Shown: positions 50,263 to 60,073, counted from the first letter of the stretch. The stretch is 64,000 nucleotides of DNA from an uncultured Acidobacteriota bacterium (GCA_937925645.1 CALAMB010000189.1:62001-126000); one strand, 5' to 3'. Numbers and translations are program-made. Notes: generated by a model from the letters alone, not told the origin.

Positions 50263-50509
50263 CAGCAACTCCTGTCCTATTTCCTGATCAAACGTAACTT
50301 ATATAACGGTTGGACCAGTAGTAGTAATAGTGCCTGTGGAAAGTGATGATAATCAACGGAATGATTGTAACATGAACAAGTTGTTTTGTTGAAAAAATGT
50401 TTGAAAATGACCGAGCAGTTGTGGATAACCATGCATCGGATCAACGGAAAAGTTTTTCAGAGAAAATTCACAGGCTTTTCCACAGAATAATTGTATTAAT
50501 GTGGAAAAA
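50263..50509. other. oriC: Candidate replication origin between dnaA and dnaN
   Basis: A 247-base AT-rich spacer. It holds one perfect DnaA box (TTATCCACA on the minus strand, 50429-50421) and three near matches: TGTGGAAAG (50335-50343), TTTTCCACA (50476-50484) and TGTGGAAAA (50500-50508). A tract around 50370-50410, with many A and T runs, could be the unwinding element. No box cluster is seen upstream of dnaA. The number of boxes is modest, so this is a good candidate rather than a proven origin. Confidence 0.65.
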
Positions 50510-51835
50510 TCAGTCAAGCAGGGCGCGAAGACGGTTCAGGGTGGAGCGGAGTTCGGGATCCTTCTCTTTTCGCTGTTCGATCTTTTCGATAGCGTACAGA
50601 ACGGTGGTATGGTGCTTGCCTCCGAACTCCTTCCCTATTCTTGGCAGGGAGTGATCGGTGTGCCGCTTACAGAGAAACATGGCGATCTGGCGCGGCTCGG
50701 TGATGGCCCTGGAGTTGTTCTTGGAGATCAGGTCGGACACTTTGATCTTGAAAAATTCAGCCACCACTTTCTGGACCCGGTTGATGGTGACGACACGCTG
50801 TTCCGGCGATTTGATGTTGGTCAGAATCCGTTTGGCCAGGTTGAGATCCAGTTTCTCGCCGGTCAGTGACGAGTAGGCGATGAGGCGGATCAACGATCCT
50901 TCCAGCTCACGGATATTCGACTTGATGTTCGACGCGATGTAGTAAATCACATCATCCGGGATGAGCATACCCTCCAACTCCGCCTTTTTGCGGAGGATGG
51001 CGATTTTGGTCTCCAGCTCCGGCGGTTGGATATCGGCGATCAGGCCCCATTCAAAACGCGAATGCAGCCGCTCCTCAATGTTGGGGATTTCCTTGGGTGG
51101 GCAATCGCTGCTGATGACGATCTGCTTCTGGGAATCGTACAGCGCGTTGAATGTGTGAAAGAACTCCTCTTGGGTCCGATCTTTACCCGACAGGAACTGG
51201 ATGTCGTCCACCAGCAGGACATCGATATTTCGGTACCGCTCACGGAACAGCAACATTTTGTCATAACGGATGCAGTTGATCAGCTCGTTCATGAAGCGCT
51301 CGGAGGACATATATACCAGTTTTGCCTGGGGCCGTTTTTGCAGGATGTAGTGTCCGATGGCGTGCATCAGGTGCGTCTTGCCCAAGCCCACCCCGCCGTA
51401 AATATACAACGGATTGTATGCCGTGGATGGTTGCTCGGCCACGGCCATAGCGGCGGCGTGGGCGAACTGGTTGCTGGAGCCGACCACGAACGTATCGAAG
51501 CGGTATTTGAGATTCAACCGCACCTGGCCCAGCAGCGCCTGTGCGTGCTCGCCCGTGGCCAGCGTTTTTTCCGGACGCAGGTAGCCGTTGGTGGCCGTGT
51601 CATTGTCCGCCAGAAAACGGATGCGGTAGCCGTCAAGATCCAGCGACTGCTGGATGCTCTGGAGGAGATCGGAGAAGTTTTCCGTGATCCACTCCTTGTA
51701 GTATTTATTGGGTACCCGCACGAGGATTTCGTCGGCGGTCACCCGGGCGGCCTCCGTGGATTCAAACCAAGTCTTGTAACACTCGGTCGAAACTTCGCCT
51801 TTGACCTTTTGAAGAATCTGCTTCCACTGATTCAT
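50510..51835 (-). CDS. dnaA: Chromosomal replication initiator DnaA
   Basis: A 441-residue AAA+ initiator. Domain I begins MNQWKQILQKVKGEVSTECY. Domain III has Walker A GGVGLGKTHLMHA, Walker B VLLVDDIQFLSGKDRTQEE and sensor HSRFEWGLIADIQPPELETK. The C-terminal DNA-binding domain has the DnaA signature ending HSLPRIGKEFGGKHHTTVLY. The frame is open 15 codons further, but AAGGA eight bases before the ATG at 51835 and the family N-terminus favour this start. It is followed by the candidate origin and dnaN. Orientation indicates the standard rnpA/rpmH side is not retained here. Confidence 0.97.
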   Translation of the reverse strand: MNQWKQILQKVKGEVSTECYKTWFESTEAARVTADEILVRVPNKYYKEWITENFSDLLQSIQQSLDLDGYRIRFLADNDTATNGYLRPEKTLATGEHAQALLGQVRLNLKYRFDTFVVGSSNQFAHAAAMAVAEQPSTAYNPLYIYGGVGLGKTHLMHAIGHYILQKRPQAKLVYMSSERFMNELINCIRYDKMLLFRERYRNIDVLLVDDIQFLSGKDRTQEEFFHTFNALYDSQKQIVISSDCPPKEIPNIEERLHSRFEWGLIADIQPPELETKIAILRKKAELEGMLIPDDVIYYIASNIKSNIRELEGSLIRLIAYSSLTGEKLDLNLAKRILTNIKSPEQRVVTINRVQKVVAEFFKIKVSDLISKNNSRAITEPRQIAMFLCKRHTDHSLPRIGKEFGGKHHTTVLYAIEKIEQRKEKDPELRSTLNRLRALLD

Positions 51836-51978
51836 GCGGTGTTCCTTCAGCAGACCGAAAAACCCCTCGTCCATCTCCACGTGGCTGGCATGGCTTGTGT
51901 TGGGTGGACGCTATAGATTTACAGCCGAGGTATTTTATTTAAGCACAACCCCCAGCACGGATCAATCGAAAAAATAGG

Positions 51979-52419
51979 CTACCTTTTCTTCTCGACCACG
52001 GTCAACACATGACACGGCGCTTTGTGAATAAGCGCCTCTTCGACAGAAGTGAAGAACAAGCGGGCGAACGCGCTCTTGACCGAGTTGCCCAGAATGATTA
52101 AATCGATATCGTTCTTTTTGGAGAAGCGCACGATCTCTTCGACGGGATCCCCCGTGACCGTATGGTAGGAAGCCGAGACCGAGGAGAGAAACTCGGCAGG
52201 AACGAATTCCAGAATTCGCTCGCGCAATTCATCACCCGAGTGCCGGGCCGTGTGCAGGGAGCCGGCCACCAGGCTTGGCGCACCGGACAGCGGATCATCG
52301 ACGTGCAGAAAACAGACTGTGGCTTTGAACAGCGATGCGAACTGAACGGCGGTGCGGGCGACGTCGTCGATCAAATCGTCAAACTCGACCGGCGCCAGAA
52401 TCTTGTGTATTTGCAGCAT
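51979..52419 (-). CDS. Universal stress protein (UspA family)
   Basis: A 146-residue Usp domain. Beta-1 strand HKILAPVEFDDLIDDVART with the conserved Asp region, then FASLFKATVCFLHVDDP, DPVEEIVRFSKKNDIDLIILGN and the C-terminal VEEALIHKAPCHVLTV. The ATP-binding G-x2-G-x9-G-S/T pattern is not clear (GNSVKSAFARLFF), so it may be the non-ATP-binding type. GGGGAG before the ATG at 52419 chooses this over the upstream start in the same frame. It sits 143 bases upstream of dnaA. Confidence 0.88.
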   Translation of the reverse strand: MLQIHKILAPVEFDDLIDDVARTAVQFASLFKATVCFLHVDDPLSGAPSLVAGSLHTARHSGDELRERILEFVPAEFLSSVSASYHTVTGDPVEEIVRFSKKNDIDLIILGNSVKSAFARLFFTSVEEALIHKAPCHVLTVVEKKR

Positions 52420-52569
52420 GGTGTTCTCCCCGAACGGTGGCTTCAAACGTATTATAACCGCACGGCTCACCGGAAAGAAGAGGGCACCCGGATGTGTTCG
52501 ACGATGAGCCGATTGTGAGCGGAGAAAAGTGAGCGCCGCTCCGCTTGACCACCGGTACGTGCAGGCGGG

Positions 52570-53292
52570 TCAAGCCGGTAGATGCAAGCCGCAGGCCGAC
52601 CAAGCGGCGTCAGCGACGGTTTCCCACCCGCGGTTGGCGAGTGGACTCGCGGGGCTCGGGTGCGGCAGGCGGCCGTGGAGTACGGGAGATCCGCTCAGCG
52701 CCACCTCCGCACGGCGGGAGGCGAATTGGCCGATGCCGATCACCCACCGTGGCCGAAGGCACGCAACCATCGCGCGCAACGCCTCGTCACACGCGGCCAG
52801 AAGCGAAGCCCGATCGTGTGACGGCAGCTTGTCGGGCGTCAGGTTGGCTCCGCCGGCATCAAAAAACGCCATAGGACAATAATTGGCGACAAAGCCGTGG
52901 CGGAAAAAAATTTCCGGAGTCTCCCAGTGCCGACGGATCCACCCCCAGAGGCGGCGACCGCTCACCTCGCGGCGCCGGCAATCGAAACCTTCCACGGGAC
53001 GGCGGGGATGCAGTCTGGCCGGCTGACCGACTGCGGCTTCGATACCCAACCAGTCGCGAACGGTTGGCACTTCGCCAAACGGGATGCCGGTCTGAACCAT
53101 GCCCCAGGGGCCGGGATTCATTCCGACAAGAACGAACTCCTTGGCTGGATTTCCATATCGGTTTGCATATGCAGCGTACGCCGACCGGGCATAGGCCAGC
53201 GGGTTGTACACACAGTTGACCGGAGGGCCAAAGCTCAATCCATCGAGCCGCCGGGTCAGTTCGTCAGCGAGGGCGAGCAGGGGGTGAATCAT
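52570..53292 (-). CDS. Single-strand-selective uracil-DNA glycosylase (SMUG1 type)
   Basis: A 240-residue base-excision repair enzyme. Motif A is LVGMNPGPWGMVQTGIPFGE, near-identical to the SMUG1 active site (Asn rather than the family-1 Asp). Motif B is LPHPSPASPLANRGW, with the His of the leucine/His loop. NYCPMAFFDAGGANLTPDKL lies in the middle. It removes uracil and hydroxymethyluracil in the eukaryotic relatives. SMUG1-like enzymes are scattered in bacteria. The gene is divergent from ileS and monocistronic as far as can be seen. Confidence 0.92.
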   Translation of the reverse strand: MIHPLLALADELTRRLDGLSFGPPVNCVYNPLAYARSAYAAYANRYGNPAKEFVLVGMNPGPWGMVQTGIPFGEVPTVRDWLGIEAAVGQPARLHPRRPVEGFDCRRREVSGRRLWGWIRRHWETPEIFFRHGFVANYCPMAFFDAGGANLTPDKLPSHDRASLLAACDEALRAMVACLRPRWVIGIGQFASRRAEVALSGSPVLHGRLPHPSPASPLANRGWETVADAAWSACGLHLPA

Positions 53293-53325
53293 GCCGCCCA
53301 GTCTAGCACAGTACGGAAATCCCCA

Positions 53326-53354
53326 TTTACTTTATGTGATCAAGTGCTTATAAT
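53326..53354 (+). promoter_or_regulatory. ileS promoter
   Basis: TTTACT (53326-53331), a 17-base spacer and perfect TATAAT (53349-53354). The expected start is near 53361, giving a 30-base leader, too short for a T-box. The gene start is a GTG with AGGAG about nine bases upstream. Confidence 0.75.
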
Positions 53355-53390
53355 GCCGCGCTTAACGAGAACCGACAGGAGAGTGTCCCT

Positions 53391-56186
53391 GTGGACAAGC
53401 CGTTCAGTGTCAAAGATTCCGTCAACCTGCCAAGAACCGATTTCAAGATGCAGGCCAACCTGGTGCAAAACGAGCCGAAGATGCTCCAGTTCTGGGAGTC
53501 CATCGGCCTGTACGAGCAAATCCTGCGGAAGAACGAAGGACGCCCCCCCTACATCCTGCACGACGGCCCGCCGTACGCCAACGGCAACATCCACCTGGGC
53601 ACCGCGCTGAATAAGGTGCTGAAGGATTTTGTCGTCAAGTACAAATCCATGAAGGGTTTTTACAGCCCCTACATCCCCGGCTGGGATTGCCACGGCCTGC
53701 CCATTGAAAAACGGATGGAGACGGAATTGGGATTTGGCAGCAAGCAAATGGACATCCTGGAGTTCCGCCAGCACTGCCGCCGCTATGCCGAAAAATACGT
53801 GGGCATTCAACGGGAACAGTTCAAGCGCCTGGGGGTGTTTGGTGATTGGGCCAACCCGTATCTGACGATGAGCCACTCGTACGAGTCGACCATCGCCCGC
53901 GTGTTCGGCGATTTTGTGAAGATGGGCAACGTCTACCGCGGCGCCAAGCCCGTGTTTTGGTGCATATCCTGTCAGACGGCTTTGGCCGAAGCCGAGGTGG
54001 AATACGACGACCACGAGAGTCCGTCGGTGTACGTCAAGTTTCCGGCCAAATCCGACTTCAGCCGGGTGATCCCTGAGGTTGCTGGCAAGCCGCTCAGCGT
54101 GGTGATCTGGACCACGACCCCCTGGACGCTGCCGGCCAACCTGGCGATTGCCCTGCATCCGGACTACGACTACGTGGCCGTGGAAATCGGCGACGAGGTG
54201 CTCGTGGTGGCTGAAGGCCTGCTCAGTTTCTTCCTGCAGGACACCGGCCTGGCCCAGGGGGTCGTACTGGCCCAAGTCAAGGGCGCGGTCCTTGAGGGAC
54301 AGATCTGCCGGCATCCGTTTATCGACCGTGACTCCGTGCTGGTTCTGGCCGATTATGTCACTCTGGAGCAGGGTACCGGCTGCGTCCACACCGCCCCGGG
54401 ACACGGGCAGGAGGACTATGTCACCGGCCAGCGGTACGGCCTGCCGGTGCTGTGCCCGGTGGACAACGAAGGCCGGTTCACTGACGAGGTGCCGCATTGG
54501 AACGGAATGGAAGTGTTCGCGGCCAATGAACCCATCGTGGAACACCTGCGCCGGAACGGGTCCCTGATTCGGGCGACGGCGATCAGCCACAGTTATCCCC
54601 ACTGCTGGCGTTGCCATAAACCCATCGTCTTCCGGTCCACCAAGCAATGGTTCATCGCGCTGGACCTGAACGACCTGCGTGCCAAGGCGCTGGAAGAAAT
54701 CAAGCGGGCAAAGTGGTACCCGGAATGGGGCGAGACGCGCATCACCAACATGGTGGCGAACCGGCCCGACTGGTGCATTTCCCGCCAGCGCAGCTGGGGT
54801 GTTCCCATAACCGTTTTCTACTGCAGCAAATGCGACGGTGTGCTCATGGATGCCGAGGTGGTGGCGCACGTGGCCGGGATCTTCGAACACGAAGGCGCCG
54901 ACGCCTGGTACCGGCGCGGCAGCACCGAGTTGCTGCCGCCCGGCACGGCCTGTCCCCAATGCGGCCACACCGAGTTTGACAAGGAGTATGACATCCTCGA
55001 CGTCTGGTTTGATTCCGGGGTCAGCTATGAGGCGACCAGCCGGAACCGCCCGGAACTGCCTTGGCCGTCCGACATGTACCTCGAAGGCGGCGACCAGTAC
55101 CGCGGCTGGTTCCACTCGTCGCTGCTGGCGTCGCTGGGTTGCCGCGATACCGCGCCCTACCGGGAAGTGCTGACCCACGGGTGGGTGCTGGACAAGGACG
55201 GACTGGCCATGTCCAAGAGCCGCGGCAACGTGATCGAGCCCGAGACGGTGATCAAGCAGTCGGGCGCCGAGATCCTCCGGTTGTGGGTGGGGTCGGTGGA
55301 ATACCGCGAGGACGTGCGCATCAGCGACGAGATCCTCTCGCGGCTCCGCGAGGCGTATCGCAAGATCCGTAATACTCTCCGCTTTCTCCTGGGCAACCTG
55401 GCGGGTTTCAATCCCGCCCGGGATGCGCTCGATGCAGCGGCGCTCCTGGAGATCGACCACTGGGCGCTGGCGCGCCTCCACCAGTTGCTCGCGCGTTGTG
55501 GGCAGGCTTACGACCGGTACGATTTTCATATCATTTACCACAGCGTCTATCAGTTCTGCAGCGTCGACTTGTCCGCGGTCTACTTCGACATTCTGAAGGA
55601 CCGGCTGTACACGGCCGCGGCCGACTCGCCCGAACGGCGTTCGGCGCAGACTGCGCTCTGGACAATCCTGCACCATCTGGTCCGGCTGCTGGCGCCGCTG
55701 ATCCCCTTTACCTCCGAGGAAGCGTGGCAACACATGCGGCCCATGGCAGACCTGCCCGAGTCGGTACACCTGGCGGATTTCCCGGTTCCAAAGGCCGCGT
55801 GGCTTGACGAAAGATTGCTGGCAAAATGGGATCGGGTGCTCGCGATCCGCGAACTGGTCAGCAAAGCGCTGGAGACGGCCCGCCAGGAAGGCCGGATCGG
55901 TAACTCGCTGGAGGCCCGCGTCAGCCTCGGCGCCAGTCACGACGACACCGCATTTTTAAGCGACCTGGCCGGAGAGCTGCGCTACATCTTCATCGTATCC
56001 GGCGTGACCTTCACGGAAAGACCCGGCGCCGGGGATGGCCAGCCGGAGGTAACCGTGGACAAAGCGCCCGGCGCCAAGTGCGAGCGGTGCTGGAACTATT
56101 CCGAGCGGGTGGGGACGTTCGACGATTTTCCGACGGTATGTGAACGGTGCATCCCGGTGGTGCGCGCGCTGGCCGGCAAGGCTTAG
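53391..56186 (+). CDS. ileS: Isoleucyl-tRNA synthetase
   Basis: A class I synthetase of 931 residues. The HIGH-type motif is PYANGNIHLGTALNKV at about 58-73, and the KMSKS loop is LAMSKSRGNV at about 604-613. The editing CP1 domain includes VIWTTTPWTLPANLA and GTGCVHTAPGHGQEDY. The zinc-finger C-terminus, CERCWNYSERVGTF with a second CxxC in VCERC, is the bacterial form. The start is GTG at 53391, the first codon after the ribosome site. No lspA gene follows, unlike in many genomes; after 139 bases comes a convergent gene. Confidence 0.98.
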   Translation: MDKPFSVKDSVNLPRTDFKMQANLVQNEPKMLQFWESIGLYEQILRKNEGRPPYILHDGPPYANGNIHLGTALNKVLKDFVVKYKSMKGFYSPYIPGWDCHGLPIEKRMETELGFGSKQMDILEFRQHCRRYAEKYVGIQREQFKRLGVFGDWANPYLTMSHSYESTIARVFGDFVKMGNVYRGAKPVFWCISCQTALAEAEVEYDDHESPSVYVKFPAKSDFSRVIPEVAGKPLSVVIWTTTPWTLPANLAIALHPDYDYVAVEIGDEVLVVAEGLLSFFLQDTGLAQGVVLAQVKGAVLEGQICRHPFIDRDSVLVLADYVTLEQGTGCVHTAPGHGQEDYVTGQRYGLPVLCPVDNEGRFTDEVPHWNGMEVFAANEPIVEHLRRNGSLIRATAISHSYPHCWRCHKPIVFRSTKQWFIALDLNDLRAKALEEIKRAKWYPEWGETRITNMVANRPDWCISRQRSWGVPITVFYCSKCDGVLMDAEVVAHVAGIFEHEGADAWYRRGSTELLPPGTACPQCGHTEFDKEYDILDVWFDSGVSYEATSRNRPELPWPSDMYLEGGDQYRGWFHSSLLASLGCRDTAPYREVLTHGWVLDKDGLAMSKSRGNVIEPETVIKQSGAEILRLWVGSVEYREDVRISDEILSRLREAYRKIRNTLRFLLGNLAGFNPARDALDAAALLEIDHWALARLHQLLARCGQAYDRYDFHIIYHSVYQFCSVDLSAVYFDILKDRLYTAAADSPERRSAQTALWTILHHLVRLLAPLIPFTSEEAWQHMRPMADLPESVHLADFPVPKAAWLDERLLAKWDRVLAIRELVSKALETARQEGRIGNSLEARVSLGASHDDTAFLSDLAGELRYIFIVSGVTFTERPGAGDGQPEVTVDKAPGAKCERCWNYSERVGTFDDFPTVCERCIPVVRALAGKA

Positions 56187-56325
56187 ACGTTGTGCCTCGG
56201 CCTGGTGCGACAGCCACGCCGATCGACCGAAGCGCCTGTTTCGCCGGCGGTCTGCCGGCGGGCGTCGACGTGCTTAATCATTCGCTGTATCAGAACCGAA
56301 ACTTGCGTCGAGGCGCCGCGGCTAT
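56187..56325. other. Convergent spacer with a GC hairpin
   Basis: A 139-base spacer between ileS and the M16-like gene. It contains a seven-base-pair hairpin, CGCCGGC (56242-56248) with GCCGGCG (56254-56260), but no T-run. It could be a weak or factor-assisted terminator. Confidence 0.35.
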
Positions 56326-59034
56326 TCATCGGGACGGCGGCTGAGGTGGCGCAGCCGCAGGGCCGGGAGCCGGCGGATCCAGGGCTGTTGCGGCGGCGGC
56401 ATATTGCGGACTGCGCCAGAAACGGCTGACCAGCTCGCGGACCTGCTCCCGGCGGCCGATCCTCAAGGCGGCCGCCATCTCTTTCTCATCCCAGAGACGG
56501 GAATTCCACAGCCCGTTCATCACCAGCCAGCGGGTCAAGGCATCGGGTGTCGCCAGCCGGATACTCTCGCCCAGCTCTGTCAGCTTGATGGCCGAAGCCA
56601 GCTGCCAGAGATTCAGCGGACGCTCGGGCAGTGCGTTCAGCCATGCCCGAACCTCCGTCAATTGGCATTGCCAGCCGGCTTCGGACTCAGCGATGAACTG
56701 CAGATGAATGTACCCGCGGCCGGACAACGGTTGGCTTTTCATATCGATGACAACCGGCGGGCCACCGGTGGAACGGCGCAGGTAAAGCTGGCGGAGCAGC
56801 TCCAGGCGAAGCAGGTCCCGCTCGCCGCCATACGGACCCGGCAGCAAAAAGCTGACCACGGCCCGGGCTGCGGCCGGCTGCTCCGGGATGCTGCCTGGCG
56901 CGAAGGAGGCGGACAGCGCGGGCAGCTGGAGGGGAACGAATTCCGACGTTGAAATCAAATCGGTGATGGGTGGCAGCAGCTCGGTGCCGGCAAATCGACC
57001 CACCATGGCCAGGATGGGGCGATTGCGATAGAAACGGGTATCGTAATGGGCACGGAGATCAGGCCCGCTCACCGCGGCAGCGGTTGCGGGGCCCCGACGT
57101 GCGTACGGACTCTCGGAACCATAGAGTGCTACCAGCGCGTCAGCCAGCGCCGCCCGCGCGGGCACCCGTTCCGGATGGGCGACGAACAGCGGAGCCAGAG
57201 ACGCGGCCCGGGCCAAATCCACATCCGCCGGCTGGTGGCGATGCAGGATGCGGAAAAACACTTCCAAGGCGGCCTGGCGGAAATACGCCGGGCAGACCAG
57301 GGTTACGGCGGTCAGCTCCGGTTCGGCTTCGAGTCCGATACGGGCGCCCAGCATTTCCAGCCGCTCCAGGAGGAGACGGCCCTGGTTGTCGCGGCAGGAT
57401 AGGAAGCGCGACCAAAGGGCGAGTCGGTTCAGGCCGGGCTTGTCCGCCGGTTCCGCGTGGACGCCGCCGGGATAACCAACCCTGACCCAGACCAGTGGAA
57501 ACCGGTGAAATTCCTTTAGGAATGCCGCCGGCCCCCGCAGGATGCCTGAGGTGACGATCCGATCCATCTTCTCGGCGTTGAACTCGGGCTCGGGATCGAA
57601 ATCAGGAACGGCCAGCGGGATATCCGGCGTGTCTTTGAGCTTTTTCGCAGCATCGCGCACCATCGCCGGCAAGGCTTTTGATAGGGATTCACGGAACGCA
57701 TCGGGAGTCCGATCATGCCGGGCGCCGCCGAATCCGGGCAATTCCAGCACCAGCGCGTGATCAAGTGTCAGATAGGTTTTTGCGGCAGCGGCGATTTCGC
57801 GGCGGTTGGGTGCGGCCAGACGGCGGCGCCAGTCGCCGTACCATTCGGACCGGATTGGCTGGCCGCGTTCCAGCATGATTTCGTGGAACACGGGCGCTTC
57901 AGCGATGGCGGCTCCCAGGTGGGTAAAGGCCTGGTTTCGCGCCCGTTCCTGGTCGACATCCAGCCAACTGCCGGTAGCCACAAGTTCGGCCGCCGTGAAA
58001 AGTCCGTTTTCCACGGCGTCGAAGGAACCTGCCGGGCACCGGAGCTCCACCGTGAATATGGATCGATCGCGGCCCACCCGGAATCCGCACTGCGCCTGCA
58101 CCGGGATCCAGGACGGCGCCTGCCGGAACTGGCGACCGGCCATCGAGGTCAGTCCGTCGGCCAGCAAACTGGCGGATAGAAGGAACGCGCCCATGCGGGC
58201 CGAATTCCAGCCGGGACCCTGATAAAACACCACCACCCGCGGAGGATCGGCCGGGATGTCCCATTGAGCGAAAAGGAGCGGCGCGCCGGCGGCGGGGCCG
58301 GGCTCAAGCACCGGGCCGCTCGCGGGCTTGGACCAGCCGCTGGCGCGCTGGGCCAGCAGACTGGCAGCTTCGGCGGCATCACCCCGGCCGGTGATCACGA
58401 TGCGGATTCGGGCCGGATCCGCCAATAGAGACCGCAGCGAGGCGAGGGCCGCTGAATCCGGAGGCGTCGCGTCCAACAGGGTCTCAATGCGTTCCAACCG
58501 GCCGCCGGCTACCAGTTCCGTGGTCAGATCATCCTGGGCGGCATCCCATCCCAGCGTCCGAACACGGGCTGACCGGAGGCGGATCCTGGCGGCGGCCTGC
58601 GACCAGAAGGGCTCCTGGACGCGGTCGGTGAACAGAGTGTCCATCAGCAATGCCAGCGCGCGGGGCAGCCCTTCCGGTCGGCAAACCAAGTCAAAGACCG
58701 CATGGCGCCCGTCGTACCGGACGGACGACATGGCGTCCAGGGTGGCCAGTGCCTCGCGCGGCGTTTCTTCATCGGACCGACTGGTATCCAGATACAGCGT
58801 TTCCAGCCAGGCGGCGGCCTGCCGTCCGCGGGGTAGCCAGTTGGCGGGAAGAGGCAGATAGACCGAGACGTAGGTGAACTCCAGCTCATAGCGGGGTTGG
58901 TAGATCAGCCGAAGACCGTTGCCGAGAGTCTGGGTGACGATCCCCTCGGGCGGCGGCGGGACGCCCGTTCCCTGAGCCGCGGCCAATACGGTCAACGCGG
59001 CGGCCAGTATGACCGTCCAGCGCCCTCTGTGCAC
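56326..59034 (-). CDS. M16-like peptidase homologue lacking the zinc motif
   Basis: A 902-residue secreted protein (signal peptide WTVILAAALTVLAAAQG). Sequence pattern is that of two concatenated M16 (pitrilysin-type) units: TQTLGNGLRLIYQPRYELEF at the start, CRPEGLPRALALLMDTLF, RNQAFTHLGAAIAEAPV and, in the second half, DTRFYRNRPILAMVG. The expected HxxEH is absent: the site reads RGRQAAAWLETLYLD, and no HxxEH occurs in the second unit. It is therefore probably an inactive scaffold or chaperone-like partner. The start is GTG at 59034 behind GAGGAGG. The gene follows the Gfo/Idh gene by 24 bases. Confidence 0.82.
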   Translation of the reverse strand: MHRGRWTVILAAALTVLAAAQGTGVPPPPEGIVTQTLGNGLRLIYQPRYELEFTYVSVYLPLPANWLPRGRQAAAWLETLYLDTSRSDEETPREALATLDAMSSVRYDGRHAVFDLVCRPEGLPRALALLMDTLFTDRVQEPFWSQAAARIRLRSARVRTLGWDAAQDDLTTELVAGGRLERIETLLDATPPDSAALASLRSLLADPARIRIVITGRGDAAEAASLLAQRASGWSKPASGPVLEPGPAAGAPLLFAQWDIPADPPRVVVFYQGPGWNSARMGAFLLSASLLADGLTSMAGRQFRQAPSWIPVQAQCGFRVGRDRSIFTVELRCPAGSFDAVENGLFTAAELVATGSWLDVDQERARNQAFTHLGAAIAEAPVFHEIMLERGQPIRSEWYGDWRRRLAAPNRREIAAAAKTYLTLDHALVLELPGFGGARHDRTPDAFRESLSKALPAMVRDAAKKLKDTPDIPLAVPDFDPEPEFNAEKMDRIVTSGILRGPAAFLKEFHRFPLVWVRVGYPGGVHAEPADKPGLNRLALWSRFLSCRDNQGRLLLERLEMLGARIGLEAEPELTAVTLVCPAYFRQAALEVFFRILHRHQPADVDLARAASLAPLFVAHPERVPARAALADALVALYGSESPYARRGPATAAAVSGPDLRAHYDTRFYRNRPILAMVGRFAGTELLPPITDLISTSEFVPLQLPALSASFAPGSIPEQPAAARAVVSFLLPGPYGGERDLLRLELLRQLYLRRSTGGPPVVIDMKSQPLSGRGYIHLQFIAESEAGWQCQLTEVRAWLNALPERPLNLWQLASAIKLTELGESIRLATPDALTRWLVMNGLWNSRLWDEKEMAAALRIGRREQVRELVSRFWRSPQYAAAATALDPPAPGPAAAPPQPPSR

Positions 59035-59058
59035 TGTCGATTCCTCCTCGGATGGCCG

Positions 59059-59988
59059 CTAATGTTCGTTGATGCGGGCTAGCACCGCGTGGGCGGCTTC
59101 CAGCGCAGCCAGTCCTTCCTCGCCCCGGCAGCCGTTGGGCCCCTCGCTCCGAACCGCCCGGATGAACGACTCCAGCTCGAGCCGGAGCGGTTCGCCGGAT
59201 TGGACGGGGACCTCGCGGGAAACCATTTCCCGGCCGACGGGATTATCGGCGGGCTGCACGATGCGCGAAACGACAGATTGACGACCCAAATCGATGCTGA
59301 AATACTGCCCCTCTTGGAACCAGCGGAACTTGCGGAGTTTTTCCGCCGAGACCCGGCTGGCCGTCAGGTTGGCAGTCGCGCCGTTGGCAAACTCGATGCG
59401 GGCGCTGGCAATGTCGATCTTGCTGGTCAAAACCGGCGCACCGGAGGCCCGAATATCCCGGATGTCCGAATTCACCAGGTTTAAAACCAGATCCAGATCG
59501 TGGATCATCAGATCCAACACCACGTCCACGTCGAGGCAGCGGGGGACGAAGACTCCGAGCCGGTGGGCTTCGAAGAATCGGGGATCCCGGACCGAACCGC
59601 GGACGGCGAGGAGGGCCGGGTTGAATCGTTCCAGATGACCGACCTGCAAAACAACACCGGTTTGGGCGGCGCGCCGGATGAGGTCGCGGGCGTCGGCGGG
59701 TTCGGTGGCGATGGGTTTTTCCACCAGCACGTGACGCCCGGCGTCGAGGAACGGCACGCAGATCCGGTGGTGGTCGGTGGTGGGAGCGGCAACGCTGACA
59801 CAATCGACCAACGGGATCAGTTCCTGATAGTCCTGAAAATAACGGGTGCCGTAACGTTCGGCCACGCCCCGGCCCTGGTCAGGGTTGATGTCGGCGACAC
59901 CCACGAGGCTCACGCCGGCGGTGGCGGCCAGGATGCGGGCGTGATGCTGCCCCAGGGAGCCGACACCGATCACGGCGACCTTGATCAT
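59059..59988 (-). CDS. Gfo/Idh/MocA-family NAD(P)-dependent oxidoreductase
   Basis: A 309-residue dehydrogenase. The Rossmann loop is VAVIGVGSLGQHHARIL, followed by VGVADINPD, the catalytic VLVEKPIAT (EKP) and the GHLERFNPA segment of the sugar-oxidoreductase subgroup. HDLDLVLNLV carries the later conserved His and Asp. The EKP and DxxxHD-like residues are intact. GGAGGAAACAGTC precedes the ATG. The order purH, this gene, M16-like is probably one transcript. Subfamily members with the GHLERFNPA pattern are often found near lipid A or UDP-sugar genes, but the substrate is open here. Confidence 0.92.
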   Translation of the reverse strand: MIKVAVIGVGSLGQHHARILAATAGVSLVGVADINPDQGRGVAERYGTRYFQDYQELIPLVDCVSVAAPTTDHHRICVPFLDAGRHVLVEKPIATEPADARDLIRRAAQTGVVLQVGHLERFNPALLAVRGSVRDPRFFEAHRLGVFVPRCLDVDVVLDLMIHDLDLVLNLVNSDIRDIRASGAPVLTSKIDIASARIEFANGATANLTASRVSAEKLRKFRWFQEGQYFSIDLGRQSVVSRIVQPADNPVGREMVSREVPVQSGEPLRLELESFIRAVRSEGPNGCRGEEGLAALEAAHAVLARINEH

Positions 59989-60073
59989 GACTGTTTCCTC
60001 CGATCAATCAGCAATGAACCGCGGGCAGAACCGGCTGGTATACGGACTGCGGGTACGGCAGGTTGCCGCGGAG

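Noticed and set aside
53293..53390. T-box riboswitch before ileS
   Set aside because: The TATAAT promoter leaves only about 30 bases of leader and no terminator hairpin.
53340..55940. An 866-codon open frame on the minus strand
   Set aside because: It lies wholly antisense to ileS, which has every expected motif. The antisense translation has high-GC shadow composition and no domain.
56187..56325. lspA downstream of ileS
   Set aside because: The spacer is only 139 bases and no signal-peptidase II motif is encoded there.
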